A DNA stretch of 64,000 bases from Amphirosellinia nigrospora (GCA_004123355.1 SCHM01000006.1:930001-994000); one strand, 5' to 3'; positions 25,501-39,089 are shown, counted from the stretch's first letter. The notes: generated by a model not told the origin, from the letters alone. Program-made: numbers and translations.

Positions 25501-28500
25501 TTAATATCTTTTACTTAGGATATGTATGACCTTCTCCATACTTGCGGTCCGTCGTGACACGGGAGCTAGGATCCCTCACCCGTGCTCCCCGTGCTGTGTA
25601 CAGCTTATGGACTAAGCAGGAGGGCAGCACAGCGTGCGATTACGCCAAGAGTAGCATCAATGTTAGCTTAACATTAGTAGACGTCGATGGGGTTGTGAAG
25701 CGCGAAACCATAAGAGGATTCCCGTCGCAGCGAAGCACCCCTTCAGGCGGGTCGCCGCATAACCAGCTGTGATTAGTAGCCTTGCAGGTCTCTGCATTGG
25801 GCCTGTCAGCTCAATGTAGTATCCGTCATTTCGTTGTATCTACTCTCGTGCCATCAGGCGGCGCCTTTGGGATGCGTCGCAGCCCGAGTATAACGCTTAG
25901 AGACGTTCGACAGGAGGTCAGTGCACAAGCTGGAAACGTGCTGGGAACGAGGATGAGGATAGCGAGGGTAGGAAATGCAACCCTATGTCATGTATTATGT
26001 CCTGTTGAAGAATGCCCACCCACCCCTTTTCCTAGCTCTAATCCCTTGAATTTTGAATGGCATACACTTCTTGGGTATGACAACATGCCGCATCATGTAA
26101 GGGGATGGCTGTAGTCATCTTGCTTGTATCAACCGAAGTATAGAATCTATCTATGGTATAAGATGGCATTGGATTGCGACAGAGTGCAATTGGGGGTGGC
26201 TTGTTATCGGGAATACTTAAAGACCGAGCCGGATGTGACTTATAACCGAATATATGTAGTTCCAGGAATAGAATGCGACATAAAAGGCCCCATAGAAGAT
26301 ATAGCAAGCAGTAGGCCAATTGAGAGACATAGCTTCGCGTGTGTCTCAGAGACCCCGACGTCGCTGTTAAATTTATAGTACTTGCCAAGAGAAGGGAGAA
26401 GAGACGACGGAGAAAGCCTACGAGATAATATACAGCGCGAATAAATTGACAGTGTAGTTAATTAATTGTATGACTTTGTCGAGCAAAATCCAATTGACGT
26501 CAATCTGAGCGCACAGACTTCACGAACGATGCTGCGCGAACTGTGATATATCTTTCCTTGGAAGCACTCCACCTCAGGGATTTTGATTTTTCAATGCGCG
26601 CATCTGTCCGAAGACGGATTCTGGCGTCAGTTCCAGGGGGGTCAGACTACCCGGTAATCGTCAGCGCGTTGCAACCAACAATATGGTGAGATATAGCCAT
26701 CATTCATGCGCGATAACCTAGAAGTCACCCAGCTGCCGGCCGCCTCGACTTGCCTCTATAGATAGTGATTTGTTCATGATGCTTCTCGGAACCATACAAA
26801 CCGCATGTTCACATCTCCTGCGGGGTTCTCACGCAATGTCGAGCATGGACGACACCCACAAATATCTACTTCAAGATGCGGGAACCCCATGTGGCCGGCG
26901 CGGGAACTGCAGTATGCCAGCAGCCGGCCGTGAGCTCCAGTACCTGGGGTTTATGACATCTAATCTGGCGTGGTGGCCTCGTTGGTTTGTGTCGGCTGTC
27001 CACGTTGTCGAAGGATTGAAAGGCTCGGATACGACAAGCACAGCGACAACGACGACGACGACGACAGCAGTGAGGAAGAATGAGACGAGGTGGTGGGGCA
27101 TACGTGCACGATCTGCTGCTACCCCAGCCCCAGATATTATAGGTAGCTGGAAGTCTGGACAGAATTAGAGATGGTAGTGGAGATAGAGTTGCACTCATCC
27201 ACTCGAGTGGCTGAAGCTAGGTACCTCGACCCTGGTTCGAAGCTGGATCTAGCATGAAAGATGGCAGGGAGAACTGCTGCAAAGCAGTCGAGAATGGGCA
27301 GCCCGCAGCTTGCACTAATACCTACTTACCTACAGTGCGGCTCGGTACTCCATACCTACGCCGAGAGCAGAAATAAGAGGAGGAGAGCATTGTCGGTCGT
27401 GTAAGTGGTATGATGCAGTGTATAGACTACTTGGTGAGAAATGGGGAACTTGGAGGACCCCTGCATTGGATTGACCAACGAGGGCCTCGATCACTCTTTT
27501 ACCGCCGAGCCGACTGCCAGGGACAGCTTCGTGGCCAATTAACCACGCGGCCCAGCAAGATCCCTGCGATTCCCGCGATCCCATTAGCCAATCTCTGCTT
27601 CCAACTGCCTTTGCGCCACCTTTGGCGCTACCCAAGTGACTGGAGGAACGACGTCCGTTGGCACGACTTTCTCTAACTCGCCCGTGGTAACTTTGCTCTG
27701 CCCAACCACGTTCCACAGGGAGCATGTCTTCGATGGGAACAATGGGGAAACAAGATGAGTCGAGGAAATGGTCCCGCCATCGACCTATTGTAATGGCCCG
27801 TTGTCATGCTCGCCTCGCTTCGAGGGTCCTCCCGGCATCCCATGTGCTTTCTGTGTCTCCCTGCAGTGAAATGCGGTGCCTCGAGCGCAGCAGAAGCATG
27901 TCCATGGCGGAGCGGTTAATACATCTCCAACGCCGGAGGGTCGATGGGGGCGACCCTGATGTTAATCTTCAAACCCGCCCCCGATACCACTCGCCCGTAG
28001 CCTGCTGGCGTCTTCATCGTGGTCGGGTTTGGGTTCGGTTTCACTTTATCTCGTCGGTCAGATGAACAGGCAAACAAATAACGAAATGGATCGTCAAGTG
28101 ACGGGCTGCGTAGAGGCACAAGTATCAGCACGAGGTCCAGCTAATTATATCAAATATCTACGTACCTCCCCGGTCTCGAGCTACTGCAAAATCCAACCAG
28201 TAGTCACCCACAGCAGACCTCTGTCCTCCCCTGGACCACTCCCATGGTTCCAACTAGACCCATGTGCGGTGTAGACCTTGGCTTAGCCGGTCCGTATCCG
28301 CTCTAGATATATGCCCGCCCGCTGCTTCCAACGTGGTATTATACTATGCGCCTTGAGCCATTGACAACTCAGAACCTCCTCCTCTTTAGGCGCTGGGATT
28401 TTAGTAGCGATAGTCACTCTTTATTATTTGCTCTCTCACCCCCAAGGTTCGTTGTTGTGTCTCCCTTTCCTTCTTTTGCCTCTTTGGATCTGTGATTGCT

Positions 28501-29070
28501 CCGGTTGTGCATATACCCGTCTCAACTCTCACGAGATCTAATACGAGTGAGGTTCAAGTGTCGACATCTTAATCCAAGTCGGGATAATCATTGTTGCACC
28601 GCACTGAAGATAGACCGCTCCCACGAGCTCAAGATACACCATACGAACGACCGCGTCCTCTTCGCCCCTACGCATAAACCCCTCTCACCTGTCGCGCATA
28701 GGGTTGGAATAGGAAATAAGGGAACACTTCTGTACTTGTGCTGTGCATTCAGCTTGTGCGCACCCTCGTGGAACCTGCCAATCTTTTCTTTCCGACGACA
28801 AGACTCAAACTATCACCGCCGGCGTACAAAACGCCCAAAGGGAACTGAGCCGGCAAACAGCAGGCTACTTAGTGCGTAATATGTACGAGCCGAGAAATAC
28901 GTAGTGCACCTGTTTGGACATTGGAGGTTTTACTCAAGGACATCTCTCGGTTTTCGAGGTGAGTCTTTTGGTTCCCCATTCACGCGGCAATTAGACCATA
29001 AACCATAATTAGTTCGGGCGCGAGGAGAAATACATGCCTAGTTCTGCTGCCGAGCGCGCTTACTCACACT
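22554..29070. other. Gene-poor stretch and leader of the WD40 gene
   Basis: No supported gene. Contains a 15-base G run (23328-23342) and a short ACG trinucleotide run (27048-27066). The CT-rich part from about 28380 to 28500 looks like a fungal promoter or leader for the WD40 gene. Open frames up to about 140 codons here lack recognisable features. Confidence 0.5.
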
Positions 29071-32000
29071 ATGCCAGAATATACGATCATGATGTCGGCC
29101 TCGAACTATCAGTCAACTTCTCACCGCAATGCCTCCCTACACTCAGCGGGCCAATCGTCGAGAAAGGGAATGGGGACTTCAGAGCCGAGGGAGTTTACCT
29201 CGCCCAGCATGCCTACGAGGCATTTCGAGCCAACTGCAGCGACTGACAGGATGCTGCTATATGGGCGTACGTGTGAAATTTGAGACGGACAAACCATGTT
29301 TTGGTGGTAGCTAACGGTCTTATAGAGGCCAATTCGGTAGTGGTCGCACACCACGACAGTTTGACGATCGAGAGACGGTTCTCCCGCCATTCCGCCGAGG
29401 TTCAATTACTCGCCGTCGACACGCAAAGCGCAACAATGGGCAACGGGAGATTTGTCGTCAGCTATGATGCCGACATGACTGCTATCGTATGGGATTTGAT
29501 GACGGGCGAAGAAGTTGCTCGGTTCGCGTCGTACGAGAATCTCACCTGCGCTGTATGGATGCGGAATGGGAATGTCGCTTTTGGTACCCATCTCCCAAAA
29601 GACTCGTCGTTTATATCATGTACTGATTTCATTACCAGGCAACGTGCAAGGAAACGTTATCCTCTTCGAGCCTATGACCTCGGAGCACTTATCGGCACGA
29701 ACCATCGACCAGATTCCTATAACTGCATTGGCTCCCGCCGCCGACTGCAGAACTTTCGCTATTGGTAATATGTGACGTTTCACTACGAGAAATGCCTTCA
29801 CTGACTCGGTCCAGATACCAAAATGGTTCTCTCATCATTGCCACTCTTCAACCCAGATTCACGATACTGCACAGCCTCAGCACGTCCAGGGCGCCCTCAC
29901 CCATAGTCACCCTCGCCTGGCACGCCTCGTCTTCCCGCCAAAAGTCGGATATGTTGGCTGTGCAGACGGACGATGGGGACTTGAGGGTGGAGTGTGGCGA
30001 AGTCGTTCAACAGCAACGACCCTGCCAAGGTGGTACGGATCCTAAAGCGGAACGACAATTACCAAAATGGACCCAACTGGATGGGCTGGTCGAAGAATGG
30101 CCGCATTATCCAGTTTTCTGACAAGTAAGTCATACATACATAACACATACATGCATGGCCTGTGGCCTGCAGGTCGGCTACGCGCGCGCTTGGGACACTT
30201 TGGGACTAACACGATTTGCTGCAGCGAGACTCTATCATGGGATGTGCGGACCAAACATGTCACCTATGACAGCATACCCACGCTGGAACACGTCCGAGGC
30301 CTCGCCGTATATGGGCCTGGTGCCATCCTCTTCACTCTTGGGGCCAATAACACAGTGCAGCAGTTTGACCTCAATACACCGGCTCTTTTGGTGACTAACG
30401 CCCAGCATCCTGCTAACCATTTGCCACCGTCCCCACCTGTGTCTATCGAGGAGCAGGCCGAGCAAGGGGTCGTTATTATTGGTACAGAATCCGACTCATC
30501 CATCCCAATCAATGCCGAGATATCAGAAAGCGACGATGACCATATGTCACCTGGCCAGGATGGTTCGTGGAACCGACTCCGCCAGTGATTCGGCCGACCA
30601 GGACAGGTACATGTCGGCCAGTCCAGTTTCTACCAAGAGCTCTACTATCTCCAAATCGTCTGCCAACTCGGGCACGCAGGGACGGTATCAGCCATCAGTA
30701 CAGTCACGTGGAATGACTGAGAACACTTATATATCTGCTGGTTCGTCTCTGCGATCTTCGGCTCGGCCACCATTTGGTGACAAGGATGCGTATTCTATCA
30801 GTAGTGTCAGCTCGGCTTCGATTGCGTCCTCCTCTAGATCTCGAAATCGACCTTCGAGGCTACGGAACGAGGTGCTGCCAAGCCCTGATGAATCTAGAGT
30901 TCACGATCTTTTCAAGTTCACCAGAAGTCGTCTCCATGATGTCCCTTACAAGCATACTACTCTGGGTGACCAGACACGCCTGACGAATGATGATCTCCGC
31001 CGACAGATGCTCAGCATCATATTTGGATGGAGCAGAGAGATGGAAGATCTAGTTCGTGATGAGATGCTACGACACCATGCTCGATCACCTAGCCGCATCC
31101 TGCTCGCTAAATGGCTCGGGGATATTAACGTAGACGTGATGACGACAACTTCGGAGAATATGACATCCTCGGACTGGATGCTCCTCGCGTTGAGTGGCAT
31201 CGGAGGTCACGCATCGCAACACAATCTTGGTCGTGCCTTTGTGCAACGACTTCTCGAAAGTAACGATGTGCACGCCGCAGCTACTATCATGATAGGAATG
31301 GGCGACTACAACGACGCGATCGAGATTTACGTTTCACACAAGAAGTTCCTGGAGGCTTTAGTATTGCTTTGCCTGTTTTTCCCCGGCGTGTGGGAGCGCC
31401 AAGCCGCGATTATCAAGAAATGGGGTGAATTTGCTGTTCAGCATGGCCAGCAAGGCTTGGCTATTCGATGGTATGTGCAACGAGATCCTCCTACTGACTT
31501 TTTAGCCTCTCATTGACAAGTTTCTGCAGCTTTGCTTGTACTGGTATTGAGTCAACTGAACCATGGGCTTCCCCATCCGCTACGCAAACAACGTTCCAAA
31601 ATATTCACCCGAGCATCCCTGAGGTGATGAGCCCGCCTCTGTCCCCTCCAGGGCTGAACCTGGGACCTCAGCGTAGCATTGCGAAGTCTTCTGCTTTGAA
31701 ACTGATAACCACATTTGACGACAAAAAGCAGAAGTCAAAATTCTTCGCAAGTGGTGGTGATGATGGGAAAACCCCTATTGCAGCAGTGTCACGCCAATTG
31801 CGGAATCTGCCATTTCTCCTGGCGGTCGTGATCCAAGTACAGCTTTCCTGCGTCCACCTCAACGAAGTGCCTTCAATACCCCGGCTTCGGCGAACCCCGT
31901 CACTCCTGGTGGCTTTGGTCGGCAAATGTTACCCTCTATTGGCGAATTATCTGCTGATGGCCATCGACGCAACATGGCCGATGATGTCTTTATTGATGTC

Positions 32001-34483
32001 GTCCGACCTGAGACAACTCAACCTCACCCCCAGGAGCACTCTCGACAGGGATCGAATGACCAGTACAATGCTGGAATTTCTGTTCTGCGAGCTGCTACAG
32101 CCAGTCCCATGATGATGAGGGATAGCCACGGTCGTAAAGAGGCACCACCGCCATCCCCAGGGCCGGAATCAATCCAGGCTTTGATGCAGCAGGGCCGTTC
32201 AAGCCGTAACGGCGCTCGGGATCGTAGGCCCGAAGGAATGGAGCTTAAACTGAATTCTCTAGACGCAACCATGGCTAGTGATGTAACATCCCCGGAGCAG
32301 TCCGGTACATCCTCGACACGCTTTCACTGGCCCACTCGTCGCCGTGGCCCGGGTTCAGTGGCCGGCTCTGTTACCTCTAATTCGAGCGCAGGACGAAGCT
32401 ACCGACTGAACTACAATGGCGCAGGGAACAAGAGTCTCACAGATTATATTCATAGCCTGGAGACTGCTCAGCACTACTCCAAGAAAACACGTAGTCGCGA
32501 GAGCAGCCGACATCGACAAGATGACCGTTCCGCCAGAAGCCGTGAAACTAGCCGTAGTCGCAAAGTCGCCCGAGAGACATCAGAGGAGAGAGGGCGAGGC
32601 GCAGGAAGGAATTGGACCCCGAAACCCGCCAAGCGTTCACCTACCTCACCAATTCCATGTCTCCTGAAGAGCTCATCAATCTTAGCACTCCCAAGCCAGC
32701 TGACGTATACTTGAGCGATGAGGGCGTTGTTCCTCTCGATCTTGATTCCAGACAACCTTCTACGGTCCGTAAATCAAGTCAGATTCGGAGATTGTCGCCT
32801 CGGAGCACCCGCGTGTCGAGTCGTACGTCAAGCCGTGCCAGCCGACATAGAAGCCGCGAGCGTCGGCCACCAGCGCTTCAACTTCGTGGTCGAAGCAACG
32901 GCCGGGCGAAGGCTCTGTCGTGCGATCGCCTTCGTCACCATTGCCCATGTCCAATCAAGTGCAATTCTATCACGTTCCATCAGACGATGAGGCTGATTAC
33001 CAGGCGGCGGTGGAAGCCCAGGAGCAGTTCAGGAATCGGCACAACCGGAGCGGTAGCGCGAAAGATCCCTCATCGCCTGCCGTTACGAGAGCTCGAGACC
33101 GATCCGAGAGTCGCCGCAGGAAGAATAAGACACCTGCTGAACAAGAGCCTCCAGTGCCGGCTCAACCGACCCGCGAACAGCAGATGGCCAAAGCTAGCGT
33201 GGGGGATTTGAAGCAGATCTCCCTCGACCGACAGCTCAAGAAAGAGGCGGCGGCCGTGAGCTTGAAGAGCGTCGCAGGTCTCTCGCCCGGCGTCCTTCAG
33301 CACCGCCAATCCTGCATCCCGACAGCCTATCCCGATCATCTCTCGACCACCTAGCGCTTTTGAGCTGCCCCAGACAACTTTCGTCCCTCCGAAGGATCTA
33401 CCGCCCAGGAGTCAAACTGCGGATCACACCACTCATAGAGGTTCCAACATGCGTAGCCCCAACCGCCAGGTGATCGGCCTCCCTGCGACTCCAAAGGCCA
33501 TGAGACTACAATTCAAAAACGACAGGAACACGCCCAGCGTGCCTCCGGTTCCTACGAACTACAAGACCTCGCCTCCCTCTTCCGCACAACCTTCACCAAA
33601 CAAGCCAGGTAACAACTCGCCCACCAAGATCCCTGAAGATGCGCCATTGACCTTGCTTCCTTCCACTGTTTACTCGCCTCCAGCGAGGCCCAACATCCCG
33701 AGGTGCATGTCAGCACCTATACCCGAGGAGCCCGTGGGTCCTCCCACATTTTCTACTCACCCAACCTTTCCGCAGGGAATGCAGGCCTCCAGCCCACCAC
33801 GTAGGGGCTCTGCCAGCGCGAGGAAGATGAGCGTCGACGCCACAGCCGGAATGCGTGGGATCGACGAGATGATCGGAGGCGGCAGGCATTCGAGGAAATC
33901 TTCGCGCGACGACATCCCCCGCCACCACCTCCACCTCCCATCCTAAAGGAGCTGCAGCATCTGGCGATGCCGCCGCCGCCTCCCCCCGCGCCGCTTCCGG
34001 GTCTGCGGCCGACGGTGTACGGTAGCCCGCCCGGCACCGGCTCCATCGAGATCGTGATGGACGAGGAGGATCAGGGCCCGGCGATCCCTGCCGCGGCACC
34101 GATGAATGAGTCCATCGTGCCAATCATCGCACCACCCGCGCCGCCGCCGCAGCGCCCCGGCCATAACCGTGGACGCAGTGCCACCGATAATAGTATCGCC
34201 GGGCGCTTCACCCGCGCCACTGAGCGTATGCGGTCTGCTAGCCGGGGCCGGAGTAACTCTATCCTCGGGAGCCGGACCAAGTCTCCGGAGCAGACCTCAC
34301 CTTATGAGAGCGTGCCCCTCCGCCACAGCCTATGAGCTATAATAGCCCCCTCCACCACCACCGCCACCAGTCCCTTATAATAACCTATCCCAGACTATGG
34401 AGCGCCATCCCCGCGACGTCAGGATGGCGTACCAACAGCAGCAGGAGGTCGGCAGCGGCCTCCATCGGAGCGAGATGATTTAA
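29071..34483 (+). CDS. Large WD40 and alpha-solenoid protein with Pro-rich tail
   Basis: About 1,690 residues when pieced together. Parts in order: a disordered Ser-rich N-terminus; WD40-like repeats (VVSYDADMTAIVWDL, LRV/WSVAKSF, ETLSWDV; 29.33-30.4 kb); an alpha-solenoid segment (DYNDAIEIYVSHKKFLEALV, 30.9-31.5 kb) resembling the TPR-like part of Gemin5-type proteins; a long Ser/Arg-rich region; and polyproline stretches to EMI at 34475-34483. Introns: 29267-29325, 29584-29638, 29765-29814, 30125-30224, 31471-31529. About ten frameshifts are needed, near 29764, 29990, 30550, 31787, 32615, 32905, 33253, 33359, 33915 and 34345. All but one behave as a single missing base, many in C, G or T runs. 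The start may be 29071, 29089 or 29092. This is a fungal family whose function I cannot name; an RNP or trafficking scaffold is possible. A pseudogene is less likely because coding quality persists to the end. Confidence 0.82.
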
Positions 34484-36401
34484 AAGAAACCATGCCCTCC
34501 TCCATATTATTGACTTGATACCTCTTTATCTTTTCACGCTGAATTCGGGGCTTGAATCTTAATATACGATGCATTATCGCATGGTGCCGGCGTTTTTCAA
34601 TACTTCTTCTCTATTCGATTCCCGTTTCTCTTCGCTCGATACCTCCATTGATACCACCATCTTGATTATACGACGAGCATTCGTCGCGAACGAGAATATC
34701 TTTTACTATTGTGTTTTTTTGTTTTTTCTTTCTTCCTCTGTTATCAATACCATGCATGCCATTTCGACTTTTTTTTACAAACCTCATGATTCACGATACG
34801 AACGACACCAAAGGATACACAGAGACGACCAAGACTTTTTTCCGGGAAACTTTGCAAAAAAAACGGGCAGACAGACAGATTAAGGACAGCGATATCAGCC
34901 ACGCGGCAAGAAAAACAGACGATGGATGGTTTGACACACACACCCACACTTGTAAGAGAGCGCATGACAAACCAATATTGTCGATGGGAATGGGAAATGG
35001 AAATTTGTTAAGGAAAGGGAAGAAGAAGAGAAAAAACTTCACCCCTCCTCCTCTTTGTTGGAATTCTTTTTTTTTTAACCTCGCGAAGAATAGTGCTGCC
35101 TCACGGCATCCCTGTTGTCTCTATTTCCACCTCTTATTCTCAAACCTCTCTATCTCTTTTTATTCTTCCCGATTCACACTGTTCGTTTATGCGTTGGTTG
35201 CTTTTCCCAGGGAGGGAGGGAAAGATGGCATTGATGGTCATCATGATGATTTTTACTTTTTTTACTTATTGCATGCTGGCTGCCCAGTTCGGTCGCATTC
35301 GTCTTTGTATCTAGGTATAGTTTGTTGAGTAGTATAGTCATGTCGATCGATGCATTATGATATTTACGCAATCATCTTAAATTTATTATTTGAAATGTGA
35401 CATTAGTAGATAGAGTATGCGTTCAATTGTGATTATAGTAGGTACCTATATATATTATGCCTCTTCCATGAGCCAGGTCGAGGCTTAGGTGCTGGCTGCT
35501 TGCATACAGTGTTGTGGGGATGCACAGCGAGGGGGCCTTAGTGGTGCGTGCCCTGTACCAAGCAGAAGGGTTCAAATCTGGGTGTGAGCAATAATCGTGT
35601 GCCTGAAAGACACACTCAATACAGCAATAGTACGTTTTAGTGGGCAAGGAACAATAACGTGTGTGCGATTGGCGGAGAAGGAATACTTAATTAATAATAA
35701 AAGATGAAAAAAAAAATATCATGGAGTTGACAATCTCCATCTCAAACCAGCACCCCATGTCCCCAAGCCAAACGTATTCCAGCACACCATGCGACGGGGG
35801 AGATACTCTGCAGCGTGAAGCCTCCCTGAAGCATCATCTCCATTTCCTAGGGCCGCACAAACAACACTGGCTACCCAAGTGGTTGCACGAGCCACCGCGG
35901 CATTTGCGCTGGGCGCGGCGTCGGGGTTCTTATGGACATGGGAGTGACGGTCTGAGAATTGCAAGCGCCTTCAACCAAATTGACCATTACAGTCGGAAGA
36001 TTGCGCGCTTCTTTTGGTTTATAAGGGGCCCTACGGGTAAAGCTCGGGAGAAAGCTCAGGGTGGGATTTGATTGGCTGGGTAACTAGTGGGGCTTGACAC
36101 CAGCATGACACTGGCATCAAGTACCTTGTATCCCTTGTATCTGATGCACTCATGTTATCGCTTTCAATGGAAGCTTTAGATCTTGCTCAGTTGAGCTGAT
36201 TCGTGTCTAAAGATGGCCATCTCATGATATCTACCGTCCTTCCTAGCCATTCGGTTACAATAACACGCTCTTTCAACAAGTCAATCAACCAACTTCACGT
36301 TGTAAACGTACCAACCTGTACACCACCTCGGAAGCACTCTCACCACCATCCCACCTCATGATCGCAACCGAACTCTCTAGGAGCCTTCCGAAACACAAAC
36401 G
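34484..36401. other. Intergenic, WD40 3' region to gpi15
   Basis: T-rich sequence to about 35.3 kb is probably 3' UTR and terminator of the WD40 gene. The rest is non-coding apart from the tentative Cys-rich frame at 35834-35939. The last 300 bp are the gpi15 promoter. Confidence 0.45.
35834..35939 (-). CDS. Possible tiny Cys-rich protein (frameshifted)
   Basis: An ATG at 35939 opens a short frame (MSIRTPTPRPAQ). If one base is missing in the GC-rich run at about 35905-35920, it leads into KCRGGSCNHLGSQCCLCG and stops at 35834. The Cys pattern (C-x5-C-x7-CC-x2-C) is unlike random sequence and could bind metal. It may be the 3' end of a larger gene or chance. I do not recognise a family. Confidence 0.25.
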
Positions 36402-37072
36402 ATGTTAACAACCTCTCCCTACCTCCGCATCCGGCGCCCCTCGCCCACAGCCGCCGAATTCACCGTCTCGACGCTGCCCCCGCTCCCCGTCCCGCTCCGT
36501 CTCTCTCTCTACGCCATCTACCTCCTCCAGGGTCTGCTCAGCGGGGTGATCCTCCTCTTCCTCTACGCGACCTGGGCGCAGAGCCATACGCAGGCACCTC
36601 CTCGCCCACCCTGGCCGTGCCGCGCCGTCTTCTACACGCCGTCCTCGCCTCGCCCCTCGGCGGCCCAGTGGTGCGCGGCGCCGCCCTCGTGTCACCGCGC
36701 TTCGCGGTCCCCGCGTGTCTGGCGGCGTTGTATGCGTTGACGCGCCGGCTGCACGTCGAGGAGTCGCTTCTCGTCCTCCGCGGCCTGGGGATCCAGACGA
36801 GTTCGAGTAAGAGCAGCCTGCTCGCCGGACGTGCGACTACGCGGTTTATACCCACCGAGAAGATCCTCGACGTCGTGATTAACGAGGCGTTCCGTGGCTT
36901 CGGGGTCAGGTATTATCTCGTCGTTGTCGTCGAGGGCGAGCAGGATGTTGTCGTGGTCTTCCCCCGGCTTTTGCCTAGGGCTGCTGTCGTGGAGAAGGTT
37001 TGGAGGGGTGTGAGGGAGTGTCTTTATGAGCGCAAGGCAGGAAATGGGCCGGGGTTTGAAGGGAGGAATTAA
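36402..37072 (+). CDS. gpi15: GPI-GlcNAc transferase subunit PIG-H/Gpi15
   Basis: Non-catalytic subunit of the ER-membrane complex that adds GlcNAc to phosphatidylinositol, the first step of GPI-anchor synthesis. The N-terminus has a hydrophobic hairpin (LSLYAIYLLQGLLSGVILLF, about residues 34-53). The PIG-H domain follows: ESLLVLRGLGIQ, then FIPTEKILDVVINEAFRGF, then VVVFPRLLPRAAVVEKVWRG near the C-terminus. One missing base near 36590 is needed to join the two halves; corrected length is about 223 residues, normal for fungi. It is convergent with pus3, ending 237 bp away. Confidence 0.88.
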
Positions 37073-37309
37073 GAATTGAGCGGGGTCGATGACTATACAT
37101 GGATGAAAGAACATATGGTTGATTATGGGGAGCATAGCATGGCGTTTGGGAGGGAATTGTTGGTGGTTTATTTGGCGTTCAAAACTTCATGTTGATGATA
37201 CCCCTGGCATTTGCGAGACTCACATAGCGCAGTTGATATATAGCTCTAATCCTGACGCCCTGAGAGATTTTTCACGTCTCAGTATCGTAAACAACATGTT
37301 ATACTTCGT

Positions 37310-38926
37310 CTACTCCCACCATCTGAAAATCCTCACCCCAAGCGCCGCCTCCATCTCGGCCTTCCTCTGCGCCATAACCTCTCGCATATGCGCCGCATTC
37401 TCGAACCCCTTCCTCCTCGCCTCCTTATCATACGCCTCCTGCGGCGACGCAAGCCTCCCCCTCTTCAGCAACGGGACGTATCTCCCCGCGCTACGCTCGC
37501 GATTCCCGCCCTCGAATACCTTCCCGAGACGTGCGCGTAGCGAGGCGCCTTCGGATCCAACCGCAGTGACAAATCAGCCTGGTTCACCACGACACCGAGC
37601 AGCTGGCTCGCGAGCAACTCATCTATCTTGCGCTCGCGCCAGTGCTCCCACATGTGATCCACGAGACCCGACCAGCCGTGCGCGTTGCGCGGGTCGTCGT
37701 CGCCCAGGTACACCCACTCTATGCCGTCCGTGCGGCTCGGGTCGTCCAGGTCCTTCGGGAAGACGCAGTCCCAGAGCACGAGCGGGGTGTCGCTCGCCAG
37801 GTTATACTCGGGCCGCCGCGGCTCGGCCTCTACGTCGAGTAATCTGTCGACGATCGAGGGTCCTCGAGGCCCTGCCCGATCAAGAAGAGCACGGAGACCA
37901 TGCAGCGGATCTGGTGCCAGAGGAACGCGGACCCGCGCACGTGGAAGTAGTACACCTTTGGGAAATTCTCCTCGGGCGGCGGGAGACGGTGGTGCTTGGT
38001 CCCGAGGGGGCATCTGGAGGCTGGAATTCGCGCCGCTGTAGGTGCGGCAGCGCCGTCTCGACGTCCGAGACCTCGACGATGTCGCTGCTGAAGATGCGTC
38101 GCCGGAAATTCTGCTGCGTCTTGCTGCCGTCGATCCGGCAGAAGTTGCGGAAGTCGTGGAGGCCCTCGAAGCGCTTGGCCGCCGCCCGCATCGCGTCGAT
38201 GTCGAGCCAGCCATCCTTCGGCCGGCTGCTGCTCTGGTTTCGGGATTCTCCACGTCGGATGGCGTGGGCGAGTACGCCGGCTGCGTGAAGAAGTACCGGT
38301 ACTGCCGCTCCCGGCAGTGGTGTCTTGCCGAGAACTCGGCGGGCGTCGTCGGACACCATGCCAGGATCCGGATGTCTGGCGGCAGGAGCCGGTTCAGGAG
38401 GCGGGGTAGGGTAGTTCATCCGTAACATCGTTGAATTCGCGCTTCGGCGCTTTCTTAGTTCCCTCGAGCGTTTCCGATTCTTCAACGCCCCGAGTTGCAG
38501 TCTCTGCGGGAATTTCACCACCATCCACTTCTGTAGGGATTTCCTCTGGTTCCTTCGGCAGAGGCCGATTGCTCCTCACTCTGATGTTAATGACCTGTCC
38601 AAAGGCACTCACGCCACGGTCGGTCCGGCCACACTTCGCATACTCCCACGGATCAAAGTTCACTTCGTCTGGTTTCTCGGGGAATATGAGGCAGGCTCTC
38701 ACCATGGCTTTCCAGAGCTCCTCCTCGATCGTCGGGATCCTGCCGCTGTTCTGGTACTCGAACCCGCCATAATTCTTGCCCAGGTACGCGAGCTTCAGCG
38801 CGACGAGTCGAGTCGAGTACTTTGACGGGTCGATGCTGCGTCCTTCTTTCTTCTGCTTCTTCTTCCTGTGCGGTTCGGCTTCTGCTTCTATGGCGCTTCC
38901 TCCGTCTGACGACAAATTTGTTGCTA

Positions 38927-38961
<35 letters not shown>

Positions 38962-39089
38962 GTCTGTGTCGATGTGGCGACTGGTGCCCCTGATTGGTCT
39001 TTTGCGCAAAGTTCATTTTCCAGTTTGCGGATGCGCTTGATGAGAGCGTCCTTGGTCCATCGATTATACTTCAACGCGCCCTCGTCCAT
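37310..39089 (-). CDS. pus3: tRNA pseudouridine(38/39) synthase Pus3/Deg1
   Basis: TruA-family enzyme that makes pseudouridine at positions 38 and 39 of tRNA anticodon arms. The start [11 protein letters not shown] at 39089 leads into a coiled coil ([14 protein letters not shown]), a poly-Ala run encoded by a GCT/GCA repeat (about 38930-38962) and a Lys-rich linker. The catalytic core follows: [16 protein letters not shown], and [14 protein letters not shown] with the catalytic Asp in GRTD. Later motifs are [14 protein letters not shown] and the RNA-binding segment [20 protein letters not shown]. Five single-base deletions are needed, near 38405, 38220, 38002, 37859 and 37524; all shift the frame the same way. 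With them the protein is about 594 residues and ends at 37310. An in-frame ATG at 39143 is an alternative start. Confidence 0.93.

Noticed and set aside
27180-27260. Possible tRNA around GGTTCGAAGC
   Set aside because: No A box at the right spacing and no cloverleaf pairing found.
34569-35328. Frames of 104-205 codons after the WD40 gene
   Set aside because: T-rich 3' region read as Phe/Leu-rich peptide; the frames overlap and lack motifs.
35521-35590. Possible tRNA around GGTTCAAATCTGG
   Set aside because: The B-box-like phrase is present, but the flanking T-stem and acceptor do not pair.
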